Below, piece by piece: positions 35,746 to 45,103 of a stretch of DNA of 64,000 nt (its first letter is position 1; every line of letters begins with the position of its first letter). Both the position numbers and the translations under genes were made by a program. The DNA is from Rufibacter glacialis. Its GTDB lineage: Bacteria > Bacteroidota > Bacteroidia > Cytophagales > Hymenobacteraceae. The stretch covers positions 186,001-250,000 of the forward strand of contig NZ_VKKZ01000023.1 in NCBI RefSeq assembly GCF_008271745.1. The letters are read 5' to 3'. The notes under the pieces are model-generated. The model saw nothing but the letters and a program-made list of their open reading frames with translations, did not search any database and was not told the origin of the DNA.

Positions 35746-35757
35746 AAATATGTGATC

Positions 35758-35799
35758 AAAAAGAAAGGCCCGCCAAAATGTTGGCGGGCCTTTCTTTTT
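35758..35799. terminator. Bidirectional terminator between recQ and S8 protease gene
   Basis: Perfect 16-bp stem aagaaaggcccgccaa (35761-35776) with ttggcgggcctttctt (35781-35796) and a four-base loop, flanked by A and T tracts on both sides, so it can act on both strands for the two convergent genes. Confidence 0.9.
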
Positions 35800-35814
35800 A
35801 TGAAACCTGAAAGA

Positions 35815-37026
35815 TTATTTCAGAGCGATAGGATCTGGTTTACCGTCTGGGTCATTGTTCACGAACCCTTGGGAATTAACTACGCCTCCGTTCACGGCCA
35901 GGATACCAGCTACGTGCGGGGCAGCAAAGGAAGTACCAGAGGCATAACGGTAACCGCTGTTGGTTCCAGTGGTCAGTACATCAGTACCAGGGGCAGAGTA
36001 AGTAACAGAGGCGCCATAGTTAGAACTAGGGCTGAAGTTACTGTTGATGTCCATGTTAGAAACCACGTACACGTTAGGTGCAATGATACGGGCCGGAGAA
36101 TCCACTACACAGTCAATGTAGCTGTTTCCTGAGGCTACCGCGAAGTAAACTCCTTTGGCGGCCGTCTTCTTGATCAGGTCATCCAACATGGTAGAGGCAT
36201 TTACCCGAAGGCTCATGTTCACCACATCACCTGGTTTGGCGTTAGAAAACACATGGTTCACGGCAGAGTAGATACGGGTAAGGGTACCATAGCCAGTGTT
36301 GTCAAACACTCTAAGAGCTACAATAGTAGCATTGGCGGCAACCCCAACTACTCCTTCATTGTTGTTCTTCGCGCCAATTACCCCGGCAACGCTGGTACCG
36401 TGGCCATAGCCATCTTCAATAGACACATCGCCGGAGATAAAGGATTTGCTGCGGGCAATGTCTACGTTCAGGTCTGGGTGGTTAGACTGTACGCCAGAAT
36501 CAATTACCCATACCGTTTTGCCGGTACCGTCGCCGTAACCTACCCGGGCAACGCCCCAAGGAATAGATTGCGTAGAAGTGGTAGAAGTGGAAGTAGTAGT
36601 GTTGGAGGTAGTAGTGCGGCTAGAAAGTGAAACTGTTGAACCCATTTTAGAGCCTTTGCCCAGCATGATGGCTTGCTCTGGTTCAATGAAGGCCACGTTC
36701 TGGTCGGCTTTTAATTTTTGGATCTCATCTTCGCTGAAAGAACCGGAGAAGCCATTGATGGCGCCTTGTAAAATTTCACGGGCACGGCTCAGTTCCAGAC
36801 CGTTTTTGCCTAACACGCGCTCCCTAACGGCAGAGCTGGACAACGCGTTGTTGTTTTTGAGGATGACAATGTACTTCCCTGCAATCACTTTTGAGGAAGC
36901 GGAAGGATCAACAGGCGCTTTAGTAGCTACCTCTTCCATTAAGCCATCCTGCTGGCAACCTGCCATTGAAAACACAGAGGCCAAGGCAAAGAAAGACACC
37001 GCTTTCTTGAACGAAGATGAATTCAT
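35815..37026 (-). CDS. S8 family subtilisin-like protease, lipoprotein
   Basis: 403 residues. A lipoprotein signal ends at the lipobox SMAGC (C24). An inhibitor I9-type propeptide follows (about 45-120: GKYIVILKNNN, GFSGSFSEDEIQKLKADQNVAFIEPEQ), then a Ser/Thr-rich linker (about 128-152, TTTSNTTTSTSTTSTQS). The subtilase domain has the complete catalytic triad: D176 (WVIDSGV), H209 (GHGTSVAG) and S366 (GTSFAAPHVAG), with the oxyanion Asn in VASGNSY. It would be exported, anchored at an envelope membrane and activated by propeptide removal. It is transcribed alone from an AT-rich region shared with the divergent XRE/S24 gene. Confidence 0.95.
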   Translation of the reverse strand: MNSSSFKKAVSFFALASVFSMAGCQQDGLMEEVATKAPVDPSASSKVIAGKYIVILKNNNALSSSAVRERVLGKNGLELSRAREILQGAINGFSGSFSEDEIQKLKADQNVAFIEPEQAIMLGKGSKMGSTVSLSSRTTTSNTTTSTSTTSTQSIPWGVARVGYGDGTGKTVWVIDSGVQSNHPDLNVDIARSKSFISGDVSIEDGYGHGTSVAGVIGAKNNNEGVVGVAANATIVALRVFDNTGYGTLTRIYSAVNHVFSNAKPGDVVNMSLRVNASTMLDDLIKKTAAKGVYFAVASGNSYIDCVVDSPARIIAPNVYVVSNMDINSNFSPSSNYGASVTYSAPGTDVLTTGTNSGYRYASGTSFAAPHVAGILAVNGGVVNSQGFVNNDPDGKPDPIALK

Positions 37027-37361
37027 AAAATAAGAATTAGTAAAATAAAATCATATAATTTCTTTTTTCTCCACCACCTAGGGGGATTCATTGGTAAAGT
37101 GTTCAAATGTACAAAATAATCCAAATGCCCTCCAAGGGTTTATATAAATAATAGTTTGATAATGATGAGAACATAGAAGTATCTTAATTCTTATATAATT
37201 ATATAAATCATGGTATCTGGTTGATCATTAGGTCTTTTTTAAAGGTGGTACTTAAAGAAAGAAAAATAATTAATTCTGGAACAGAATCAGATGCCAAAAC
37301 TGTTAGTTATTTGCTAAAGAATTAGTACTTTTACTTTTCTTAAAAATAGACAAACAGACAT
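37027..37361. other. AT-rich divergent promoter region, no gene
   Basis: 335 bases, clearly richer in A/T than its surroundings, between the divergent S8 protease and XRE/S24 genes. It holds a perfect -7 box for the protease (37104-37111, minus) and a TACTTTTA box (37326-37333, plus) 28 bases before the regulator start. No long inverted repeat that would be an obvious operator was found. Confidence 0.6.
37104..37111 (-). promoter_or_regulatory. -7 box for the S8 protease gene
   Basis: On the minus strand this reads TACATTTG, an exact match to TAnnTTTG. It lies 78 bases before the start codon, giving an untranslated leader of roughly 70 bases. Confidence 0.55.
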
Positions 37362-38123
37362 ATGCTCAGCACTAATCTCAAATACCTAAGAAAGCAACTT
37401 AATCTGACCCAGGTACAGCTTGCCGAAAAGCTGGAGATTAAGCGATCCCTGATTGGTGCCTATGAAGAGGGTAGGGCAGAACCTAAACTGGTCACCCTGG
37501 TGAAGATGGCGCAGGTGTTTAACTTGTCAGTAGATGAGCTTATCAATCCAGATTTGCCTAATACCGCCAAAGGTGGAGGAGGCCGTCGTCAGCCAAATGT
37601 CAAGGTGCTCTCCATTACGGTTGATGCCCAGGACAGAGAAAATATAGAATTGGTGCCGTACAAGGCCAGTGCAGGTTACCTTAATGGGTATTCTGACCCT
37701 GAATTCATGGAAGAGCTTCCTAAGTTCAGGCTTCCTATGATCCAGAGCCCGGGCACGTACCGCGCTTTTGAGATCAAGGGAGATTCCATGCTGCCCATCC
37801 CTTCGGGAACGGTGATTGTGGGCCGTTATGTAGAAAACTGGCAGGAAATAAAAGACGGAACCCCCTGCGTGGTGGTGAGCCTGCAGGAAGGGATCGTGTT
37901 TAAACGCATCTACCACCAACAGAAAGAAACGGCATTGAGGCTCCATTCAGACAACCCCAGCTATGAGCCATACACCGTGGCTTTGGAAGATGTGGTGGAA
38001 CTGTGGGAAGCGAAAGCCTACATCAGCACTACCTTCCCGCTGGCGGAAATCTCCCTGGATAAACTAACCTCCTTGGTACTTGACCTGCAGCAAGAAGTAA
38101 AGAAACTAAAGACGGCCAAGTAA
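37362..38123 (+). CDS. XRE-family regulator with S24 (LexA-like) peptidase domain
   Basis: 253 residues. The N-terminal Cro/C1-type helix-turn-helix (about 4-62) reads LKYLRKQLNLTQVQLAEKL, LIGAYEEGRAEP. A basic linker (RRQPNVK) leads to an S24 domain (about 85-225) with the LexA-type cleavage pair A104-G105 (KASAGYLNGY), nucleophile S142 (KGDSMLP) and general base K181 (VFKRIY). Such proteins repress target genes and may cleave themselves on RecA activation. The C terminus is a predicted coiled coil (SLDKLTSLVLDLQQEVKKL). No phage genes are adjacent, so it is probably a chromosomal stress regulator. Targets, including possible autoregulation or control of the divergent protease, are not known. 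Confidence 0.92.
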   Translation: MLSTNLKYLRKQLNLTQVQLAEKLEIKRSLIGAYEEGRAEPKLVTLVKMAQVFNLSVDELINPDLPNTAKGGGGRRQPNVKVLSITVDAQDRENIELVPYKASAGYLNGYSDPEFMEELPKFRLPMIQSPGTYRAFEIKGDSMLPIPSGTVIVGRYVENWQEIKDGTPCVVVSLQEGIVFKRIYHQQKETALRLHSDNPSYEPYTVALEDVVELWEAKAYISTTFPLAEISLDKLTSLVLDLQQEVKKLKTAK

Positions 38124-38148
38124 AATCTTATCGTCAAAATTAAACTCC

Positions 38149-38206
38149 GGTTCGGCGTTTAGGGGTTGTTTTAACCAGAACAACCCCTAAACGCCGAACC
38201 TTTTTT
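38149..38206 (+). terminator. Very strong terminator of the XRE/S24 gene
   Basis: Perfect 22-bp stem: arms at 38149-38170 (ggttcggcgtttaggggttg, then tt) and 38179-38200, with an eight-base loop and a run of six T at 38201-38206. Confidence 0.93.
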
Positions 38207-38277
38207 ATATAGGAAAGGCATTATAAACCTCCGGCACGTGGGTACGTATTTAATCAGGAACCCAAAACGTCAATCAT

Positions 38278-38994
38278 ATGATAAAAGTGATTCCCGCCTC
38301 TGAAAGACACCATGCCACCCATGGCTGGCTTGATTCATATTTCCTCTTTTCCTTTTCTGATTATTATGACCCGAACAACGTGCAATGGGGGCCATTGCGG
38401 GTTTTCAACGATGATTACATCAAAGGGAACAGCGGGTTTCCTGAACACTCCCACTCAGAAATGGAAATCGTGACCATTGTTCTGGAAGGAGAAGTCACCC
38501 ACTCAGACAGCTTGGGGAACAAAACGGTGATCAAAGGCGGGGAGGTTCAGCGCATGTCTACCGGTACGGGTGTCAGCCATTCAGAACACAACCATACAGA
38601 AGGGGAGTTGCACTTGTACCAACTTTGGTTTATCCCTAATAAAAAGGGCCTGACCCCTTCCTATGAGCAAAAGCCCATTGATTTCACCGGGGAGAAGAAT
38701 CAGTTGATTCCTTTGGTGACCGGGCAGAAAGTACTGGAAGATGTGGTGTTCATCAATTCCAATTCCACCATTTACCACGCAAACCTTAGCGAAGGGAAAG
38801 AAATCGACTTCAAAACCTTCCCTATTCGGAAAGGCTTGATCTATGTGACTTCCGGTGAGCTCTTTGTAAATGGGATCCAGGTGCAGAAAAACGACCAGGT
38901 ACGGTCAGCCGATGTAGACGCCCTTCGTATCCAAGCCACTGCTGACAGCTCCTTCCTTCTAATAGACTTACCTGGAGTAGAAGCAAATTACTAA
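38278..38994 (+). CDS. Pirin family protein (quercetinase-like bicupin)
   Basis: 238 residues. The N-terminal cupin carries the pirin metal motif: FPEHSHSEMEIVTIVLEGEVTHSDS-type sequence and GVSHSEHNHTEGELHLYQLWF. The C-terminal cupin (about 125-235) is degenerate. Pirins bind iron, and some, such as E. coli YhhW, have quercetin 2,3-dioxygenase activity; the natural substrate is usually unknown. It is a single gene between two terminators. The ATG at 38278 begins the typical MIKVIPASERHH segment. Confidence 0.92.
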   Translation: MIKVIPASERHHATHGWLDSYFLFSFSDYYDPNNVQWGPLRVFNDDYIKGNSGFPEHSHSEMEIVTIVLEGEVTHSDSLGNKTVIKGGEVQRMSTGTGVSHSEHNHTEGELHLYQLWFIPNKKGLTPSYEQKPIDFTGEKNQLIPLVTGQKVLEDVVFINSNSTIYHANLSEGKEIDFKTFPIRKGLIYVTSGELFVNGIQVQKNDQVRSADVDALRIQATADSSFLLIDLPGVEANY

Positions 38995-39015
38995 GCATTT
39001 TACCCATTAAAGGGG

Positions 39016-39051
39016 AAGACGGATCTTTTTCCAAAGGTCCGTCTTTTTTTT
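39016..39051 (+). terminator. Terminator of the pirin gene
   Basis: 13-bp stem aagacggatcttt (39016-39028) with aaaggtccgtctt (39033-39045), one G-U pair, followed by a run of T to 39051. It lies 21 bases past the pirin stop. Confidence 0.82.
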
Positions 39052-39328
39052 GTGGGTAGAGTTTCTTGGAATAGGTATAGTAATGGTAAGGTTCAAGAAT
39101 GAAACTCTTATGTAATCTTTCAAAGGCATAGCTATTAGCATTAAAGGAATAGTGATAATCCCTCGTTTAGCGGAAGATGGAATCAACCAGCTTCCTGATG
39201 AAAAATCATCCATCTGCTGAACTAAAGGAATTACAATTGCTGCTATAAGTTACCCTAATCTGGCAACTTAAAGGTTGGTCCTTCCTGCTTTAAGAACCAA
39301 ATGCTGGTAAACATAATAGGTTATTTTA

Positions 39329-39380
39329 AACTGAAAAGGCAGTGACGGCTATCAAGTTAACCGTAACTGCCTTTTCAGTT
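39329..39380 (-). terminator. Terminator of rmuC
   Basis: Perfect 15-bp stem aactgaaaaggcagt (39329-39343) with actgccttttcagtt (39366-39380), plus an inner acgg/ccgt pair. It lies 20 bases beyond the rmuC stop on the minus strand. Confidence 0.78.
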
Positions 39381-39399
39381 AAGTACTTTTATAAAGGTT

Positions 39400-40776
39400 T
39401 TACCCTTCCATACCGTCTGCCACGTTTTCTTCCTTCAAGGTATCACCTTCTAGTAAACCCAACGCCACCGAAGAGGTATTCTGAAGCCATTGCGTCTCCA
39501 TGGTTTTGCTGGTGCGGGCCCCTAATTTTTTCAGGAGTTCTACCTTTTTGAGCAGGTTGCCATTTCCTTCAGAGAGCTTGTTCATGGCAGCCTGGTATTT
39601 CTGTTGGCTCCGGTCAAGATTGACCCCAATGTCTTTCAGGTCTTCTAAGAAATTGGCGAATTTATCGTACAGCTTTCCGCTTTCCTCCGCAATCCTTAAT
39701 ACGTTGCGTTTCTGGCTTTCCTGTTTCCAGACACTAGCCACCGTGCGTAGGGTTGCTAGAAGGGTAGAGGTGGTGACAAAGACGATGTTGCGGTCCAAGG
39801 CCTCCAGGAAAAGGTCACGATCCTGCTGGATGGCCAAATTGAAGGCCGGTTCAATGGGAATATACATCAGCACGAAATCCGGGGAATGGATACCGTGCAG
39901 GTATTGGTAATTTTTGCGGCTCAGGTCAGTGTAGTGGTTCCTGATGGACTGGGCGTGGCTTTTGAGGTAAAGTTGTTGCTGCCCTTCATCTTCACAGTTG
40001 CAATAGGCATCATATGCCACTAAACTTACTTTTGAGTCAATGATGAGATGCTTGTTGTCGGGCAGGTCAATGATGACGTCTGGCCGGAAAATCTTAGCAT
40101 CGTCGTGCTGTAAAACCTGTTCGCGGCGGTAATGCACGTCCCGTTCCAGGCCAGATTTCTCCAGTAGGTTCTCCAGCAGGTACTCGCCCCAATTCCCCTG
40201 GGCTTTTTTCTCGCCCCGTAACGCTTTGGTCAAATTTACCGCATCCTGGCTCATCTGTTGGTTCAGGCTGGCCATGTAGGTGATTTGTTCCTTTAGGGAA
40301 GTAGTGTCTTTCAGGGTTTTTTCGTAGGTCTGCTCTACTTTACTTTCAAACTCCTTAATTCGTTCTTTCAGGGGAGACAACACCTGCTCCAGGTTTTCAG
40401 CGGAGGCCTTCCTGAAGTGCTCAGCATTGGTGACCAGCACCTGGTTAGACACCTGGGTGAACTGCTGCATGAACGTTTCCCGAAGATGGGAAAGCTCAGC
40501 CCGCTCATCTGACAGTTTCTGTTTGAGGTGGTAGATGTCATTCTCGGCCCGGGTTACTTCTGCGTGCAGCTCCATGACTTTGCTGTTCTCCCGCCGAACC
40601 TGTTCCTGCAGCTTAGCGGTTTCTGCCTGGGCGGCTTCCTGTTGCTTTAAGGCCACCACGCGGTCGCCTTCCAGGTTCTGCAGCTGAGTCTGGAGCGCAG
40701 CCAGTTTTGACCGCACCATGAAATAGGTGATGATGGCGCCAAGCAGAAAAGCCAGCAGGGAAAGCGTGATGTCCAT
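39400..40776 (-). CDS. rmuC: DNA recombination protein RmuC
   Basis: 458 residues from the ATG at 40776, which opens with a membrane helix (MDITLSLLAFLLGAIITYFMV); an upstream ATG at 40806 adds ten residues. A long coiled coil (about 25-125) is followed by the RmuC nuclease-like domain (about 140-410) with GNWGEYLLENLLEKSGL, RPDVIIDLPDNKHLIIDSKVSLVAY and FVLMYIPIEPAF. RmuC limits inversions and other rearrangements at short repeats; its fold is related to PD-(D/E)XK nucleases. It is a single gene. A region this rich in repeats makes its presence worth noting, but no direct link is shown. Confidence 0.94.
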   Translation of the reverse strand: MDITLSLLAFLLGAIITYFMVRSKLAALQTQLQNLEGDRVVALKQQEAAQAETAKLQEQVRRENSKVMELHAEVTRAENDIYHLKQKLSDERAELSHLRETFMQQFTQVSNQVLVTNAEHFRKASAENLEQVLSPLKERIKEFESKVEQTYEKTLKDTTSLKEQITYMASLNQQMSQDAVNLTKALRGEKKAQGNWGEYLLENLLEKSGLERDVHYRREQVLQHDDAKIFRPDVIIDLPDNKHLIIDSKVSLVAYDAYCNCEDEGQQQLYLKSHAQSIRNHYTDLSRKNYQYLHGIHSPDFVLMYIPIEPAFNLAIQQDRDLFLEALDRNIVFVTTSTLLATLRTVASVWKQESQKRNVLRIAEESGKLYDKFANFLEDLKDIGVNLDRSQQKYQAAMNKLSEGNGNLLKKVELLKKLGARTSKTMETQWLQNTSSVALGLLEGDTLKEENVADGMEG

Positions 40777-41161
40777 AGGAGTGAGGCTGGTTAACAGAAC
40801 CAACACTTAAAGATAAAGCAAAAGTGCCCTTTCCTAAAATTTTTCGCAAATAGTAATAGGGTTAGCAATGGGTTTCCCTGTCTTTTTATGAAAAGAAGGG
40901 CAAAAGCAGGAAATTCCTGTTTTTCTAATTAAAAGAGCGGTTACTTAAGCAGGAACCTGGTATTAAGAGAGGAAGGGTTTCCTAAATAGGTTTCCCTCTC
41001 TGTTTTTGCTAAAGGTTGGGAAACCAGGCGGAAAACGGAATGAAGTACCTATCTTGAAGAAAGCAAAATAAGTGTCCTGTTACGTGTGGAAAGGTCTGCT
41101 TTAAGCGTTACCTTTTTAAAAGAACCATAGACTTCTATATTGAATAAATTTATCCTCTATT
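40777..41161. other. Gene-free region between rmuC and DUF2062 genes
   Basis: 385 bases of divergent upstream sequence. It holds one copy of the dispersed motif (about 40885-40910, atgaaaagaagggcaaaagc) and an imperfect hairpin at about 40966-41000 (agagagg...cctctct). No coding sequence or RNA gene was recognised. Confidence 0.5.
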
Positions 41162-41656
41162 GTGTTGCCCTTTACATTTACAACTTTTAAAAAATTTATC
41201 CGCCGGCGGCTGTATGAGCCGGTGTTGGAATTAGTCAAACAAGGAGTCACGCCGCACCAATTGGCTTTGACCATTACGTTGGGCGCTGGCTTTGGCATGG
41301 TTCCCTTCCTGGGGCTTACTACCATCCTTTGCACTTTCTGGGCTTTGCGGCTGCGACTGAACGTGGCTTTTACCATTCTTATTGGGTATTTGATGCAGCC
41401 GGTGCAATTGGCGCTGTACGTTCCCTTCGTGGACCTAGGGCAGACCATTTTCCCGGTTACTCCTATTCCTTTTTCCCTGGAGAAACTGAGCTTGATGTTC
41501 CAATCAGACTGGCTTCTGGCTTTGCAGCAACTTTGGTTCGCTAATCTGCTTGGCGTGGTGGCCTGGCTTTTGTGCAGTATTCCTTTAGGAGTGGCTATTT
41601 ATTTTTTAAGCCGAAAGATGCTGTACCGTCTGTTGCCTGCCCAACCTGCTGCCTAG
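41162..41656 (+). CDS. DUF2062 membrane protein
   Basis: 164 residues from a GTG at 41162 (a TTG follows immediately). It has the DUF2062 pattern FIRRRLYEPVLELVKQGVTPHQLALTITLGAGFGMVPFLGLTT followed by a pair of hydrophobic helices and YLMQPVQLALYVPFVDLG, and a final helix near 130-152. DUF2062 proteins are small inner-membrane proteins of unknown function. It is transcribed alone. Confidence 0.85.
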   Translation: MLPFTFTTFKKFIRRRLYEPVLELVKQGVTPHQLALTITLGAGFGMVPFLGLTTILCTFWALRLRLNVAFTILIGYLMQPVQLALYVPFVDLGQTIFPVTPIPFSLEKLSLMFQSDWLLALQQLWFANLLGVVAWLLCSIPLGVAIYFLSRKMLYRLLPAQPAA

Positions 41657-42187
41657 GTGAGGCGCCCATATTTTTAAAGAAGCCAATCATTTACCTCTTT
41701 CTTTGAAGTACCTTATTTTCTGAGGCACTAAATCCCTGGTCCTGGAACCCTAATTTAAGCCCGGTGGCGCCGTAACAGGACCTTCGGGCTTTTCTGTGGA
41801 AAGCCTTTGCTGGCAGGAGGCTAGCACTATTCATCCTTTTCCTTAAAAAGCAGGTGAAGACTTCCTGTAGGAAGGCACTTTTATTATTAGCCTTAGGAAG
41901 GAACAATCATAAGTAAGGTTTAGGGCCTGATTTCTCAAAAAGGGCCATTAAATAAAACTTCGGTAAAAGGTTTTAACTGTAGAAGCGTCTTTGGTGGAAT
42001 GGGAGAAAAAGGGCTTTCTTCAGACATCTACCTCACATTGCCCTTCTTCTTTAGAGATGTGATGGAAAGCTTTACGTGAGAGACAGCTTATTTTTCTTGG
42101 TTACTTTACCAAATTGGCAAACTTGTTTTAAGGCTATTTTTATTAAAACAGCCTTAAAACAAGTCCTCAGGAATAGGAAGCTGTAGA
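41657..42187. other. Gene-free region downstream of DUF2062 and AddB-like genes
   Basis: 531 bases between convergent genes. It contains a copy of the dispersed motif (about 41922-41950) and the 14-bp motif hairpin at 42122-42163. A 71-codon minus-strand frame (41691-41906) has no recognisable domain. Nothing else was seen. Confidence 0.5.
42122..42163 (-). terminator. Hairpin after the AddB-like gene, also a dispersed-motif copy
   Basis: Perfect 14-bp stem cttgttttaaggct (42122-42135) with agccttaaaacaag (42150-42163). It lies 24 bases past the AddB-like stop on the minus strand and includes the AAAACAGCCTTAAAAC form of the recurrent motif. The T-run is short, so termination is plausible but not certain. 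Confidence 0.6.
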
Positions 42188-45103
42188 CTACCCTCGGGCG
42201 CAAATGCTTTTGTAGGCGCAGTACTGGCAGGTTTCCAGGTCATTGGTTTTCCGGATAGGGTCTTGAGGGTCCAGCATCCGGATGACCAGGTCCTTGAGGA
42301 GGTGCTCTGAGGCTTCTATGAAATCTTTTGGTTCGCCCAAGGCATCTACGAACGGAAGTTCAGAAGTCAGTACCCCAGCACCTAAATTCCGGAAGGAAAT
42401 GATACCCGCCTCAAAGTCATATTGGTTCTTGGGCAGGTTCAGGACTTTGCTTTCCAACAAGCTTCCCTTCTGGATTTCCTTGGCCAGAATGTACCGGTAG
42501 AGCCACAGCTGGCGCACCTTGTCCAGGTGGCGGTCATGAAGGAGCGTCGCCTCCAATTCCTCAGGGGCTACTTTCAAATGGCGGGCCTCTACTTTGCCGG
42601 TTTTGTAGTCAATTACGCGCAAGGTGCGGCCACTGAGGTCAATACGGTCGGCTTTGCCGGCAATGCGCACGGGTACTTTCTCACCTGAGGGTAGTTTCAC
42701 CTCCAGGTCGGTGAGCAGGGTTTCTTCCAGTTGAAGAATGTAAAGTGGCAGTTCCTCTGACTGCAGCAGGCTTTCCAGGTAGCGGGTGAGTAGTTGCACG
42801 GCCACCTGGTACAGAATCAGGTTCATGCCTTGCTCCGGTAGGTTGCCTAAAGTGCCGCGTTTGAACTCCAGCTGTACTTTCTTCGGCAGCGCATCGATCA
42901 TCTGCTGCACATCCAGCTTCTCCAGCGGACGGGCTTCCTCGGCGAAGGGCCTGAAATAGTCTTCCAGCACCTGGTGCACGATAGTGCCAAATGTGTCAGC
43001 GCCTACCAGCTCGTCTATCTCGTCTACCTCTTCCAGCTTGGCGATGCGGCTGAAGTAGTATTGCAGAGAGCAGTTCACGAACTGGTTCAGGTGCGATGGG
43101 TAAAGGCCGCGTTTCAGCTGCTCTTTTAGTTTTGCCAGCACCTCGGCGTCTTTCTGGATGATGATGTCGGGCTCGTACTCTTTGGTGTCCAGTTGCTCTA
43201 CCACGGCGGTCATCTCGGAGAACGTGATGTTGGGGTTGCGCGGGGCCAGGTCATGTTGCAACTGCAGCAGGAAGCGGCTTTTCTCGCCGGAACCGTAGGT
43301 GTCTGAAGGAAGCACGTAGAGCAGGTTCACGCGTTTGGCCCGCTGCAACAGGCGGTAGAAATAATAGGAGGTGATGCTTTCCTGCTCGGCGTAAGTGGGC
43401 AGCCCGAAGGTGCGCAGCACATCAAACGGGAAAAGCGAATTCTGCTGCTTGGGCTGGGGCAGCACATTCTCGTTCACGCTCAGGATGATGAGGTTCTCAA
43501 AGTCCAGGGCGCGGGTTTCCAGCATCCCCATGACCTGGGTGGGCGAGATAGGTTCCCCGCTGAACGGCAGCTTGGTATTGCCAATCTGCTCATACAGGAA
43601 CTTCTTGAAACTACGCACCGAGATCTTGTGCTCACGGCAGTCAAAGAGTGAGTCCAGCCGCTTTACAATGGTGTACAGAATGTAGAGGTACTCCGTTTCA
43701 ATGGGGTTTTCAGATTCTACCCGGTAAATGCGGCCCAGGGCATCTACCAACTGGTACAAGGTGTCAATCAGGTCGGTGCAGTCGTCCCAGGTCCGAAAGA
43801 GGGTGATGAACATCGGGTGTTCCCGGCCCAGCCGGATGATTTCTTCGGCGGTCAGCAAGACGCTGTTGCGGGCCACCATCTCATCCAGCACGTGCTGAAA
43901 CAGGTCCAGATCCGTTTCCCGCTCGGCAATGCTGTTCAGGTACTGCTCATACCGGCGCAGAAAGGGGTGCTGCAACAGTTTGGTCACGGCCAGGTGGTGG
44001 TAACGGTTCACCTTGTAGCCGGTATCTGTGGGCTGCACCACGCCGGTAAGGTGCACGTCAAAGAGAAGGTCTACCAGGTTGAACAAAGGCGTTCCTTTAA
44101 AGGAGAGACCCATGGTCACGTTATAATCAGAGACCTCATCTGAAATAGAGTGCAAGACCGGCAGGAGCAGGGTTTCATCGGGCAGAACGATGGCGATCTC
44201 CGCGGTAGGGTCTTGCTGCCGGATCTCGCGCAGCAGTTGCCCGGCAATCTTGCCTTGCATGCTGGCATTGGCCACGCCAATCACGTTGATTTCCTTGGTG
44301 TCGGTGAGCAGCAGGTTCTGTTGCCAGTTCCATTCGGGCAGCGGCCACTTGGTTTTGTAGCGCTTCAGAAAGTGACCGGCCCGTTTCTCAGCCTCCGGGG
44401 CCATGTAATACTCATCTGAATCAAAGAACACGTCGGCTTTGCCCGCCTGCAGCAAGGTGTGGATGATCTTCTGCTCGGCCTTTGACAGCGCGTTTAACCC
44501 AATGAAAATGTAACGGTAAAAGCTTTCGCTGCTCTGCGCAATGTCTTTGATGCGGTCAGAGACCATACGGAAGGCCATGCCGGTATAGGCCTGTTTATCT
44601 TTCGCGAGTTTCTCCTTCAGCGCGAAATAGGTGCGCTCCAGATTGGCCCACAGCTGAAAGTATTGCTTCACGTTGCCCGTAAGGGCGCTGCTGCCCGGCT
44701 TGGAGGGATCCCACCGTTCCAGTGCCTTGGCCTCACTCACGTATTCAAACACTGCTTTGGGGTCGGCCAACTCCATGTCCATGCGCGAGAAATCTTCCAG
44801 CAACATCGCCGACCACCCCACAAACTGGTCAAAATCCAGCTTCGGGTCAAAGCGCAGCAGGAGGTCATAGAGGTCCAGCTGCAAATGCAGGGGTTCCAGC
44901 ACATCCACCTGGGCCATGTTGCAGACAAAATCCTCCATGGAGTAAATCTGCGGCGACCAGATACCGGTAGGAGCGGCTTGGGCCAAGGCGTTCTTGAAGT
45001 ACAGCGTGGCCCGACGGGTAGGCAAAACAATGCACAGATCGCTCAGACGGTCTGTGTATGTTTGGTAGATATGTTCAGCGGTTTGCCGCAGGAAAGATTG
45101 CAT
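42188..45103 (-). CDS. AddB-like helicase-fold/PD-(D/E)XK nuclease subunit
   Basis: 971 residues. The N terminus (LCIVLPTRRATLYFKNAL) resembles the degenerate helicase part of AddB; the C terminus is a RecB-family nuclease with VIDYKTGKVEARH. An iron-sulfur staple is complete: C678 (FVNCSLQYYFSR) with C959, C962 and C968 (CQYCAYKSIC). AddB works with AddA to resect double-strand breaks before RecA loading. The presumed partner lies at 51144-54515 on the same strand, about 6 kb upstream, an unusual separation. The start at 45103 gives the family-typical N terminus. Confidence 0.88.
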   Translation of the reverse strand: MQSFLRQTAEHIYQTYTDRLSDLCIVLPTRRATLYFKNALAQAAPTGIWSPQIYSMEDFVCNMAQVDVLEPLHLQLDLYDLLLRFDPKLDFDQFVGWSAMLLEDFSRMDMELADPKAVFEYVSEAKALERWDPSKPGSSALTGNVKQYFQLWANLERTYFALKEKLAKDKQAYTGMAFRMVSDRIKDIAQSSESFYRYIFIGLNALSKAEQKIIHTLLQAGKADVFFDSDEYYMAPEAEKRAGHFLKRYKTKWPLPEWNWQQNLLLTDTKEINVIGVANASMQGKIAGQLLREIRQQDPTAEIAIVLPDETLLLPVLHSISDEVSDYNVTMGLSFKGTPLFNLVDLLFDVHLTGVVQPTDTGYKVNRYHHLAVTKLLQHPFLRRYEQYLNSIAERETDLDLFQHVLDEMVARNSVLLTAEEIIRLGREHPMFITLFRTWDDCTDLIDTLYQLVDALGRIYRVESENPIETEYLYILYTIVKRLDSLFDCREHKISVRSFKKFLYEQIGNTKLPFSGEPISPTQVMGMLETRALDFENLIILSVNENVLPQPKQQNSLFPFDVLRTFGLPTYAEQESITSYYFYRLLQRAKRVNLLYVLPSDTYGSGEKSRFLLQLQHDLAPRNPNITFSEMTAVVEQLDTKEYEPDIIIQKDAEVLAKLKEQLKRGLYPSHLNQFVNCSLQYYFSRIAKLEEVDEIDELVGADTFGTIVHQVLEDYFRPFAEEARPLEKLDVQQMIDALPKKVQLEFKRGTLGNLPEQGMNLILYQVAVQLLTRYLESLLQSEELPLYILQLEETLLTDLEVKLPSGEKVPVRIAGKADRIDLSGRTLRVIDYKTGKVEARHLKVAPEELEATLLHDRHLDKVRQLWLYRYILAKEIQKGSLLESKVLNLPKNQYDFEAGIISFRNLGAGVLTSELPFVDALGEPKDFIEASEHLLKDLVIRMLDPQDPIRKTNDLETCQYCAYKSICARG

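Larger units (their letters stand above)
38995..39399. other. Gene-free region between pirin and rmuC genes
   Basis: 405 bases between convergent genes. It contains a terminator on each side (39016-39051 and 39329-39380). The stretch 39060-39320 shows no recognisable gene, repeat or RNA; a 68-codon minus-strand frame there looks random. Confidence 0.6.

Noticed and set aside
39007-39213. 68-codon minus-strand frame between pirin and rmuC
   Set aside because: No domain, and it runs through the pirin terminator.
41691-41906. 71-codon minus-strand frame after DUF2062
   Set aside because: Random-looking composition, no conserved motif and no promoter or neighbour support.
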